NCBI GenBank assembly: GCA_027858355.1 | Contig: JAQICW010000086.1 | Coordinates: 1-5,019, forward strand | Direction: 5' to 3' | Length of the DNA: 5,019 bases | From: Desulfobacula sp. | GTDB lineage: Bacteria > Desulfobacterota > Desulfobacteria > Desulfobacterales > Desulfobacteraceae | Shown: positions 1-5,019 of the stretch, piece after piece | How the letters are laid out: every line of letters begins with the position of its first letter | Position numbering within the stretch: the first letter of the stretch is position 1 | Notes under the pieces: model-generated | What the model saw: the letters and a program-made list of their open reading frames with translations, nothing else | Database searches by the model: none | Told to the model about the DNA's origin: nothing | Made by a program: the position numbers and the translations under genes

Positions 1-102
1 TGCCTTTCCCTTTGTATGACCCTGTCCGACAATTCCGTTTTCTAAACATAAGGCAACCCAATATGCTCCACTTTTTCTTAACACAGTTGTATAAAAATCC
101 AT
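1..102 (-). CDS. HicB-like antitoxin, N-terminal part (continues past left edge)
   Basis: Only the first 34 codons are in the window; the frame is open at position 1. The peptide begins MDFYTTVLRKSGAYWVALCL and continues with an ENGIVGQGHTKGKA stretch. This is the usual opening of the HicB/UPF0150 fold: a strand, a turn carrying an aromatic, a 'W/Y-V-A-x-C/P' strand, then a 'G..GQG.T...A' segment leading into the first helix. HicB-type proteins normally neutralise the HicA mRNA interferase and autoregulate through a DNA-binding C-terminus, which is not visible here. The start is well supported: AGGAGGT at 109-115 sits six bases before the ATG. No hicA is visible upstream, so a toxin partner would have to lie to the left, or the protein may be an orphan. 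The family call rests on pattern memory of a short fragment. Confidence 0.6.
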   Translation of the reverse strand, partial: MDFYTTVLRKSGAYWVALCLENGIVGQGHTKGKA

Positions 103-108
103 CGTATT

Positions 109-115
109 ACCTCCT
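109..115 (-). promoter_or_regulatory. Strong Shine-Dalgarno of the HicB-like gene
   Basis: The minus strand reads AGGAGGT followed by AATACG and then ATG. This is a near-complete anti-16S match at good spacing, and it fixes the start codon at 102. It is by far the strongest ribosome binding site in the window; the other genes have weak ones. Confidence 0.75.
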
Positions 116-141
116 GAGGGCGTATAGACATCCCTGCCCCC
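116..141 (-). promoter_or_regulatory. Possible RNA hairpin abutting the HicB ribosome binding site
   Basis: In the minus-strand transcript GGGGGC (141-136) can pair with GCCCUC (121-116) across a 14-base loop, giving six pairs including one G-U. The G-U pair works only in the minus-strand RNA; the plus strand would have an A-C mismatch there. The hairpin ends directly before AGGAGGT, so it could affect ribosome access. It is too short, and lacks a U-tract, to be a terminator. Its regulatory role is inferred. Confidence 0.3.
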
Positions 142-164
142 TTAATATATGTTTTGATTTCTCG

Positions 165-203
165 TTACGGGTGGTACCGGGCTCTCGTTTGAGGACGGGC
201 CAT
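165..203 (-). CDS. Possible 12-codon leader ORF, or the start of a decayed transposase
   Basis: A short frame reads MARPQTRARYHP and then TAA. It has a good Shine-Dalgarno, AAGGAG at 211-216, seven bases before the ATG, so the start is plausible despite the length. There are two readings. One is a translated leader peptide upstream of the HicB-like gene. The other is the broken start of a REP-associated (Y1) tyrosine transposase: from memory those proteins often begin MARP followed shortly by YH, and the GGGGTCAGGTC motif upstream fits that setting. Beyond the stop, the same frame shows no recognisable transposase sequence. A chance ORF cannot be excluded. Confidence 0.25.
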   Translation of the reverse strand: MARPQTRARYHP

Positions 204-232
204 CGTTTGACTCCTTGAGTGTTAATGCGTTT

Positions 233-263
233 AACATAACATATCAAAGGAATTTGTTGTCAA
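233..263 (-). promoter_or_regulatory. Candidate promoter of the HicB-like leader
   Basis: On the minus strand a perfect -35 hexamer TTGACA lies at 263-258. Candidate -10 boxes are TATGTT at 238-233 (19-base spacer) or at 243-238 (14-base spacer). Neither spacing is ideal, and the 17-base position gives only GTTATG. The site lies upstream of the mini-ORF and the HicB-like gene, and could serve both. The -35 is convincing; the promoter as a whole is weak. Confidence 0.3.
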
Positions 264-270
264 GTGTTGA

Positions 271-300
271 GACCTGACCCCAATTCTGCCCAATTCTGCC
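271..300. repeat. GACCTGACCCC motif with tandem 10-base repeat CAATTCTGCC
   Basis: The plus strand has GACCTGACCC at 271-280 followed by two exact copies of CAATTCTGCC (281-290, 291-300). Read on the minus strand this is GGCAGAATTG twice and then GGGTCAGGTC. GGGGTCAGGTC-type words recur, in my memory, beside REP-associated tyrosine transposase genes and as dispersed intergenic repeats in deltaproteobacteria. No intact transposase is present, so this is best read as a repeat remnant or junction between the cassette on the right and the HicB leader on the left. The tandem duplication is directly visible; the mobile origin is inferred. Confidence 0.45.
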
Positions 301-331
301 AAGAATTATTCATTGTGCTAATATCTTTAAG

Positions 332-538
332 CTACAGCTTGTAATTATATTCCGGGGTAGGAGTTCTTGATATTGTAAATGGTCCGTTGATTGTTTGAAT
401 GTCATCTACAAATTGGATATAGGCATCCAATGACACATATCTATTGACCAATGTTTCTTTTGATCGCCTGAAGTCATCTCTTCTACTGATCCTGCCTGCA
501 TCCTGAATCATTTCTCTTTTTTCTTCTTCAGTCAGCAT
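332..538 (-). CDS. Small conserved-looking protein overlapping the nucleotidyltransferase gene
   Basis: This 68-residue, highly charged, soluble protein begins MLTEEEKREMIQDAGRISRR, continues with DDFRRS, and has a central SLDAYIQFVDDIQ segment and a basic tail ending NYKL. There is no signal peptide or membrane segment. Its ATG lies inside the end of the upstream nucleotidyltransferase gene (overlap of 11 bases, ATGCTGACTGA), with no separate ribosome binding site, so translation is probably coupled. From memory, similar proteins with the pattern E-E-(K/R)-E-x-(L/I)-x-D-A...R-R-x-x-F...S-L-D-x-Y-(I/L)-x-F-(L/V)...G-P-F...R-x-P-T occur beside such nucleotidyltransferases. That recurrence would suggest an obligate partner or antitoxin. 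No biochemical function is known to me. It is very likely a real gene because of the tight overlap. Confidence 0.75.
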   Translation of the reverse strand: MLTEEEKREMIQDAGRISRRDDFRRSKETLVNRYVSLDAYIQFVDDIQTINGPFTISRTPTPEYNYKL

Positions 539-1079
539 TTTTCAAGTCATTTATTAATGAGTTATAGTCGTCAAGGTTGTCAAATAATTCAAAATACTCT
601 TTTATTCTGCTAAAATTCAGAGATTCAGAATTATTTTTTATGATCATTTGAATGTCAACTAAATCCTGAGTTAGTCGTGACTTGTCATTTGCAATGGCCT
701 GGACTTTTAATCCAATTAAGTCTTCGGGTTCCACCACATGAATAGTTGCTTTCCCCTGTAGGATATTTTTTTTCTGAGCACGCTTTAACATGGCCAATGT
801 ATATTTTCTATGGGCCAGAATGAAGTCCACTCTCCCCAAAGAGTCAATTTCACCTATGAAATTAATAACTTCGTTGCTTTCAAATAAGAGATTATATCCA
901 TTTGAAAGCATAATCGATTTGATTTTGTTTTTATCGGAAGCCAGAACTAAAAGATCAATATCCATTGTGGCACGTACCACTCCCACCGCCTCAAGTGCAA
1001 AACCACCGATCAGTGCATATGTCAGGCTTTCTTTCTCAAAGGAGTTAATAATAAATTCAAAAGTATGTTTAAAATCCAT
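528..1079 (-). CDS. Nucleotidyltransferase-fold protein, MNT/AbiEii/DUF6036-like
   Basis: This 183-residue soluble protein belongs to the DNA polymerase beta-type nucleotidyltransferase superfamily. The signature appears as GGFALEAVGVVRATMDIDLL: Gly25-Gly26, Arg36, Thr38, and the metal-binding pair Asp40 and Asp42. A third acidic residue, Asp85, lies in VDFIL on the next strand. The segment around residues 117-146 (EPEDLIGLKVQAIANDKSR, then QDLVDI) matches the downstream Lys and Asp motifs of AbiEii-like proteins. All key catalytic residues are therefore present. Such enzymes transfer NMP groups, and in toxin-antitoxin systems they modify tRNA or a HEPN toxin; the substrate here is unknown. 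No HEPN protein is next to it. The partner is the overlapping 68-residue protein downstream. The ATG has only a weak ribosome binding site; no better start is seen. Confidence 0.85.
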   Translation of the reverse strand: MDFKHTFEFIINSFEKESLTYALIGGFALEAVGVVRATMDIDLLVLASDKNKIKSIMLSNGYNLLFESNEVINFIGEIDSLGRVDFILAHRKYTLAMLKRAQKKNILQGKATIHVVEPEDLIGLKVQAIANDKSRLTQDLVDIQMIIKNNSESLNFSRIKEYFELFDNLDDYNSLINDLKNAD

Positions 1080-1100
1080 AAAAATATCTTAAATTAGGCA

Positions 1101-1137
1101 AAATTTCAAAGTTTCATCCTGAATAATTTTGAAATTT
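1101..1137. repeat. Inverted repeat between the membrane protein gene and the nucleotidyltransferase gene
   Basis: AAATTTCAAA (1101-1110) and TTTGAAATTT (1128-1137) form a perfect 10-base inverted repeat with a 17-base centre. The centre itself contains TTCA-TCC-TGAA (1113-1123), a nested short stem. The repeat lies 10 bases beyond the stop of the upstream gene and 21 bases before the nucleotidyltransferase ATG. It could be an operator for the cassette or a weak terminator. No U-tract follows directly on the minus strand, although TATTTTT comes about 13 bases later. The symmetry is certain; the role is inferred. Confidence 0.5.
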
Positions 1138-1146
1138 ATATTGAAA

Positions 1147-2193
1147 TTATTGCGCCAATCTGATGACCTTTGGATCTCGGAGGAGACGTTCGAGAATTTC
1201 GTTTCTTTTATATTGATTAAGGGCGTATTGCCTTCCGACAGCATTATTATTATAGTCCATCTGGTGTTCTGCTTCTGTGTTGGTGTTATCACCTTCTTCA
1301 TGAGCATCAGTAACTTTTTTTGAAAATGCAGATCCATATTCCATTGTCAACAGATAACTCCATAACACATGACGATAAGCATCCTCAGGAATACCTTTGT
1401 TTTCCTTATATTTTTCAGATTCTTTTTTGGCATCGTTCATTATCCTTAACAATTTTGGTGTTCTAAATGGATTCATTGAAAGCACTGTAGTTTCAGCATC
1501 TGTCAGGTCGTCTGCCATAAGCCATGCTATCGTATTAAAAAATTCCTTGTTCACAACAAGTATATAATAGCCTTCACTATCACGCCTTGTTGTTATCATG
1601 GCCCTTACCAGCTCGTTATTAATGATAAAAGAACTTATGCAGGAAAAATCTAAAGGGATGATAGTTTTACCATCATGTACAATTGTACCAATTTTTTTAA
1701 TAAGTTCACTGATCTGGATACGTGCTGAACCAGGACTTAAAAAATCAAAGTCAAAAATAATTTTAAGTTTGCCTTTTTCCAAGCCTTCCTGGTGCTTGCC
1801 TGTCTTACCATCTATGGGAGTTGTTTGACCGGATGGGCTTATCGATAGTCCGTTGGCAATTAACATGAATTTTTTTTCGAACAGATTTGTCAATATAAGT
1901 TCCAGTTTGTTTACAACAATTGTAAAATTTTGACCCGAAAGAAAATTATTATCCCTTTTAACAATTATTTGTGAGGAGATATCCCGCCAAACTATAGTAT
2001 TCAGTGATTCTAATTCAGCACCGGCAAAATTCAGAGTCTGGATTTCCGCACCCGGTATCAAACCTCTCTTTGTTTCCAGAATTTGAGCAGCTTTACGGGA
2101 GTAATCAAAAATCAGATTATCTGAGAGCTTTAAAAATATAAGTATCAATAAAGCAACGATAACAACCAATAGAAAAAATATTATTTTACGCAT
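1147..2193 (-). CDS. Membrane-anchored protein with a C-terminal DUF6973-like domain
   Basis: This 348-residue protein starts MRKIIFFLLVVIVALLILIF, a basic N-terminus plus a membrane helix (about 4-22). There is no lipobox or clear signal peptidase site, so it is probably a signal anchor with the body outside the cytoplasm. Residues 30-240 are a mixed alpha/beta region I do not recognise. The C-terminal part (about 265-325) has DAYRHVLW (His275, Trp278), TDAHE (His298, Glu299), then MDYNNNAVGR (Asp313, Asn315-317, Arg321). This order of RH..W, AHE and MD.NN..GR is what I recall for DUF6973, a domain found at the C-termini of bacterial and toxin-like proteins. The conserved polar residues suggest an enzymatic or metal site, but the activity is unknown. 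The ribosome binding site is poor (GGAG 15 bases before the ATG), yet the hydrophobic N-terminus supports this start. Confidence 0.8.
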   Translation of the reverse strand: MRKIIFFLLVVIVALLILIFLKLSDNLIFDYSRKAAQILETKRGLIPGAEIQTLNFAGAELESLNTIVWRDISSQIIVKRDNNFLSGQNFTIVVNKLELILTNLFEKKFMLIANGLSISPSGQTTPIDGKTGKHQEGLEKGKLKIIFDFDFLSPGSARIQISELIKKIGTIVHDGKTIIPLDFSCISSFIINNELVRAMITTRRDSEGYYILVVNKEFFNTIAWLMADDLTDAETTVLSMNPFRTPKLLRIMNDAKKESEKYKENKGIPEDAYRHVLWSYLLTMEYGSAFSKKVTDAHEEGDNTNTEAEHQMDYNNNAVGRQYALNQYKRNEILERLLRDPKVIRLAQ

Positions 2194-2303
2194 TGAATGA
2201 GTATATAACTCCGTCCTTTCGATTACAATAAATAATCAAGAGAACTAATTGTTTTTACAGTGTATTTGTTACTTAATTTATAAAAAACCAAGCAGAAACC
2301 GGG

Positions 2304-3932
2304 TCATACCTTTTTTTGTAATTTTCCCAACATTTTTTTTGCATCTGCTGCCAGTCTGGGATCTGCATCTCCCTTCAGGCATTTGTTAATCGCTTTTATT
2401 GCTGAATCATAATTTCCCTGACTTTCATGGATGCGTGCAATCAGTAAATTGGCATTTTTCATGGAAGGTCGTAATTTAAGGACTCTTTGTGCGTTTATCA
2501 AAGCGTCATCATATAGCTTTAGATCAATCAGCACTTCGGATAGTGTATAATATACATCCGGAAAAGGAAGATCTTCAGATAATAATACTTTGCCATGTTC
2601 ATACGCCTCTTCATGTTTACCATTTTTTTGAAGGGTTTTAAATAAATTTATACGAGCCGTCATATATCCGGGATTCAGTTCAACTGCCTTGGCAAAAGCT
2701 TCTTCAGCTTCTATACTTTTATTGCTGAATAGTAATTGTGAGCCCAGACTATTATAAAGATCCGGGTAGGTTGGATTTTTACTAATTTGCTCAGTTATAA
2801 TGCGAATTAAAAAATCTGAGAGCTGTGGGTCTTTTTCCGCATATTTTGAACTGCTGAACATCGCAATAATTTCCGAAAAATTTGGCATAATATCTAAACC
2901 TTTATGGAATTCATTGCTTACCTCCCCAATAGATAGACCATTCCCAAGAATATACTTAATCTCTTTTGGAATATCATTCAGCGATTTTAGTGAGGGATCA
3001 AAAATCTTTAACGCATTTTTAACTGAATTGAATCTTGTATCATCCGGATAAAACTCAAGGGCTTCTTTAATTTGCTTTTCAGCTTCATCTATTTTGCCAA
3101 GTTGACAATTGCATATAATCAATTTAACCAGGGCATTTTTAAATTTGGGGCTGATATGAATCGCCTGCTGCAGGTATTTTATAGCTTCCTCAGTCTCATT
3201 GCATTCTTCCTTTATTATACCAATCAGATAGTAGACATCCGCATATCCAGGCTTTTTTTTAATAATAGCGGCCAAATTCGTGAAGGCATCTTCATATCGT
3301 CCCATACAGGCCTGGGCTAGACTCAATTTTAATTGGGCATCGACATAATTAGGATTGATGAGTAATGCAGTTTTAAAGGATTCGACAGCCTCGGATGTTT
3401 TACCCTGACTCATAAGGGATAGACCGAGATGAAAATGAACATCTGCAAAATTTGGATTTTTTTCAAGTAAGTTCCTGTGGATCGCTTCAGCATTGTCCCA
3501 CATCTCCAGGTTATGAAAGATAATGGCCATTGCTAATTTGTTGGGAATATTCCAGGGTTCAGTTTCATAAATTATTTTAAACGATTCCATCGCTCCTTGA
3601 AAATCACCGATATTATTTAAACAAATTCCAATAAAATAATTTAGATCAATATGTTTAGGATTATATTTAAGCGCCCTTTTAAAATTAAAAACTGCTTGTT
3701 GATTATTATTTTTGGCAAACTCAACACCACCTAAATTTCTATAGGCCAGGCCGCAATAAAAAATGGCCAGCTTATATTCAAGGAATTTAGATAAACCCTC
3801 TTCAGCAATCACCTGTTCAAAATATTCAACTGCTTCAATATATTCCAGTTTGTTGTAAAAACGCATCCCTTTCTTATAAATTTTCTCTGTTTTTTTGGGT
3901 ATAAAACCCAATAGTTTATTAAGAAATCCCAT
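2304..3932 (-). CDS. Large TPR-repeat protein
   Basis: This 542-residue protein is made almost entirely of tetratricopeptide repeats, 34-residue helix pairs that form protein-binding superhelices. By eye there are about eight repeats in residues 17-300, then a divergent segment (about 300-388) without clear repeats, then four more repeats (390-525). Typical units are DVHFHLGLSLMSQGKTSEAV and DLYNSLGSQLLFSNKSIEAE, each ending in an NP-type turn. There is no signal peptide; the N-terminus MGFLNKLLGFIPKK is short and amphipathic and might touch the membrane. No enzymatic domain is visible, so a scaffold or assembly role is the only supportable inference. It follows the sugar transferase by 50 bases on the same strand, which suggests involvement in polysaccharide production or export. 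The ATG is preceded by AAAGG at seven bases. Confidence 0.9.
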   Translation of the reverse strand: MGFLNKLLGFIPKKTEKIYKKGMRFYNKLEYIEAVEYFEQVIAEEGLSKFLEYKLAIFYCGLAYRNLGGVEFAKNNNQQAVFNFKRALKYNPKHIDLNYFIGICLNNIGDFQGAMESFKIIYETEPWNIPNKLAMAIIFHNLEMWDNAEAIHRNLLEKNPNFADVHFHLGLSLMSQGKTSEAVESFKTALLINPNYVDAQLKLSLAQACMGRYEDAFTNLAAIIKKKPGYADVYYLIGIIKEECNETEEAIKYLQQAIHISPKFKNALVKLIICNCQLGKIDEAEKQIKEALEFYPDDTRFNSVKNALKIFDPSLKSLNDIPKEIKYILGNGLSIGEVSNEFHKGLDIMPNFSEIIAMFSSSKYAEKDPQLSDFLIRIITEQISKNPTYPDLYNSLGSQLLFSNKSIEAEEAFAKAVELNPGYMTARINLFKTLQKNGKHEEAYEHGKVLLSEDLPFPDVYYTLSEVLIDLKLYDDALINAQRVLKLRPSMKNANLLIARIHESQGNYDSAIKAINKCLKGDADPRLAADAKKMLGKLQKKV

Positions 3933-3934
3933 TT

Positions 3935-3956
3935 TTTAAACCTTTAAAACTTTAAA
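3935..3956. repeat. Three TTTAAA palindromes at exact 8-base intervals
   Basis: TTTAAA occurs at 3935-3940, 3943-3948 and 3951-3956, just upstream of the TPR gene start on the minus strand. The repeat overlaps the AAAGG ribosome binding site. In AT-rich DNA this may be slippage-generated low complexity; an operator or translational role is speculative. Confidence 0.35.
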
Positions 3957-3982
3957 AATATAAATTTTAATATATTTATGCA

Positions 3983-5019
3983 CTACCTTGCTCCTTTTTT
4001 CAGCAAAACCGCTGGAATTGTCTTAAAAAGAATTTTCAAATCTTGAGCTGTTGACCAAGTGTCAACGTACATCAAATCCAGTTTCATCCATTCGTCAAAT
4101 TTGATTTTGTTTCTGCCACTAACCTGCCAAATACAGGTTATCCCCTGCATCAATGAAAGACGCTTTCTTTCTTGGGGGCGATAATGAATAACTTCATTTT
4201 CTATTGCCGGCCTTGGGCCCACAAGGCTTATATCTCCTTTAATCACATTGAAAAGTTGGGGTAACTCATCAAGGCTTGTTTTTCGTAAGAATTTGCCGGC
4301 ACTTGTCAGGCGAGGGTCATTTTTTATTTTAAATGCCGGGCCATCCATTTCATTAAGATAAATCAGCGATTCCTGCATATTTTCTGCATCAACCACCATG
4401 GAACGAAATTTAAATAAAATAAATTTCTTTCCATATTTACCGATCCGCTCTTGCCGGAAGAAGACAGGCCCTGGTGATGTTAATTTTATTACGATTGGAA
4501 TCACAACCCAAATTGGCAGAAACAGCACTATTATAATTGAAGAAACGATAAAATCAAACACCCGCTTCAGGAAAGATGCCTGCGGGCTGATATAAACAAA
4601 TTTTATTACCTTTAATTCAATATTACCGATATGCTCTGAAAAAATATGTTTATTATTTATTGCTTCATTATGGAGTTCAAGTTCTGTTGTAGCAAAATCA
4701 ATGCCCATTATACGACAACTCTTTATAATGGACTCATGATAATTGGTATATCCATTGTCTCCAGCATATAACACACAATCGGTATAATATTCAGAAACAA
4801 TCGTATTCAAATTACCTGCTTTCCCCAAAATTTTTTTATTTGAAATCATTTTCCCGATTTCATCATCCTGGTTTGTTAGAAACCCGGTTAGCCGCAATCC
4901 ACATTCAGGATGGTTTTCAATATAGTCGGATATTGATTGAGCATTAAATCCAGTACCCACCAATAAAAGGTGCTTGATAAAATTGTTATTTGAGGAGCCT
5001 TTTTTTATGTGATAAAAAA
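3983..5019 (-). CDS. Polyprenyl-phosphate sugar-1-phosphate transferase of exopolysaccharide synthesis (5' end outside window)
   Basis: The frame is open to the right edge: before the TTG codon at 4963 the same frame continues as FYHIKKGSSNNNFIKHLL, so that TTG is not the start. 344 residues are visible; full-length members have about 450-480, so the N-terminal membrane helices are missing. Order: a Rossmann-like segment opening HLLLVGTGFNAQ (CoA_binding_3 type), a hydrophobic helix with VFDFIVSSIIIVLFLP (about 153-177), then the bacterial sugar transferase domain. Its hallmarks are SPGPVFFRQERIGKYGKKF, FKFRSM, TSLDELPQL with the catalytic Asp-Glu pair, KGDISLVGPRP, and GITCIWQVSGRN, with a KKGAR tail. 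The enzyme moves a sugar phosphate from a nucleotide sugar to undecaprenyl phosphate at the inner membrane, the first step of repeat-unit synthesis. The sugar cannot be read from the sequence. Confidence 0.95.
   Translation of the reverse strand, partial: FYHIKKGSSNNNFIKHLLLVGTGFNAQSISDYIENHPECGLRLTGFLTNQDDEIGKMISNKKILGKAGNLNTIVSEYYTDCVLYAGDNGYTNYHESIIKSCRIMGIDFATTELELHNEAINNKHIFSEHIGNIELKVIKFVYISPQASFLKRVFDFIVSSIIIVLFLPIWVVIPIVIKLTSPGPVFFRQERIGKYGKKFILFKFRSMVVDAENMQESLIYLNEMDGPAFKIKNDPRLTSAGKFLRKTSLDELPQLFNVIKGDISLVGPRPAIENEVIHYRPQERKRLSLMQGITCIWQVSGRNKIKFDEWMKLDLMYVDTWSTAQDLKILFKTIPAVLLKKGAR

Noticed and set aside
164..200. GGGTGGTACC on the plus strand (169-178), matching the core of the T-box antiterminator.
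   Set aside because: The next bases are GGG rather than GCG, no terminator U-tract or plus-strand gene follows, and the upstream region where the specifier stem should be is the antisense of the HicB-like gene. It is probably chance around a GGTACC palindrome.
12..218. A 68-codon open frame on the plus strand.
   Set aside because: It is antisense to the HicB-like gene and its leader, has no ribosome binding site, and its translation resembles no protein I know. The minus-strand reading has a perfect Shine-Dalgarno and a family-like sequence.
329..340. The palindrome AAGCTACAGCTT at the stop of the 68-residue protein gene as a terminator.
   Set aside because: The stem is four pairs with a tetraloop and no U-tract follows on the minus strand.
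1089..1337. An 82-codon minus-strand frame and a 64-codon plus-strand frame overlapping the 3' end of the membrane protein gene.
   Set aside because: Both are other-frame shadows of the DUF6973-like domain region, which has clear conserved motifs in its own frame.
2273..2303. A possible terminator after the TPR gene (CCGGTTTCTGCTTGG followed by TTTTTT on the minus strand).
   Set aside because: The stem would have only two C-G pairs and two G-U pairs, too weak to call despite the T-run.
3983..4963. A TTG at 4963 as the start of a complete 326-residue sugar transferase.
   Set aside because: The same frame continues upstream without a stop to the window edge and reads as the beginning of the Rossmann strand (HLLLVGTG), so the gene is 5'-partial.

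Overview
This is an AT-rich bacterial window with every supportable gene on the minus strand, so the genes read from right to left. The content suggests a Gram-negative environmental bacterium: a polyprenyl-phosphate sugar transferase of exopolysaccharide synthesis, a large TPR protein, a signal-anchored envelope protein and two small accessory cassettes. A GACCTGACCCC-type motif near position 275 recalls repeats I remember from deltaproteobacterial (Desulfobacterota) genomes. That taxonomic guess is an inference and is weak.

Right side (2304-5019): the 3' part of a polyprenyl glycosylphosphotransferase gene. Its reading frame stays open to the right edge, so the gene starts outside the window. 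It is followed after 50 bases by a 542-residue TPR protein. These two genes probably form the visible end of an exopolysaccharide or envelope-polysaccharide locus. The transferase would load the first sugar phosphate onto the lipid carrier, and the TPR protein would be a cytoplasmic scaffold of unknown partner.

Middle (1147-2193): a 348-residue protein with an N-terminal membrane anchor and a C-terminal domain that looks like DUF6973 (RH..W, AHE and MD.NN..GR motifs). Its function is unknown.

Left-middle (332-1079): a MNT/AbiEii/DUF6036-like nucleotidyltransferase and a 68-residue protein whose start overlaps the transferase stop by 11 bases. The arrangement resembles a toxin-antitoxin cassette. 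A near-perfect hairpin sequence lies just upstream of it.

Left edge (1-331): the first 34 codons of a HicB-like antitoxin gene with a textbook ribosome binding site. It is preceded by a leader richer in G+C than its surroundings. The leader carries a 12-codon mini-ORF with its own strong ribosome binding site, a hairpin against the HicB Shine-Dalgarno, and a -35-like TTGACA. Upstream of that are a tandem 10-base repeat and the GACCTGACCCC motif, which probably mark a former mobile-element boundary. No rRNA, tRNA, CRISPR array or intact insertion sequence is visible.
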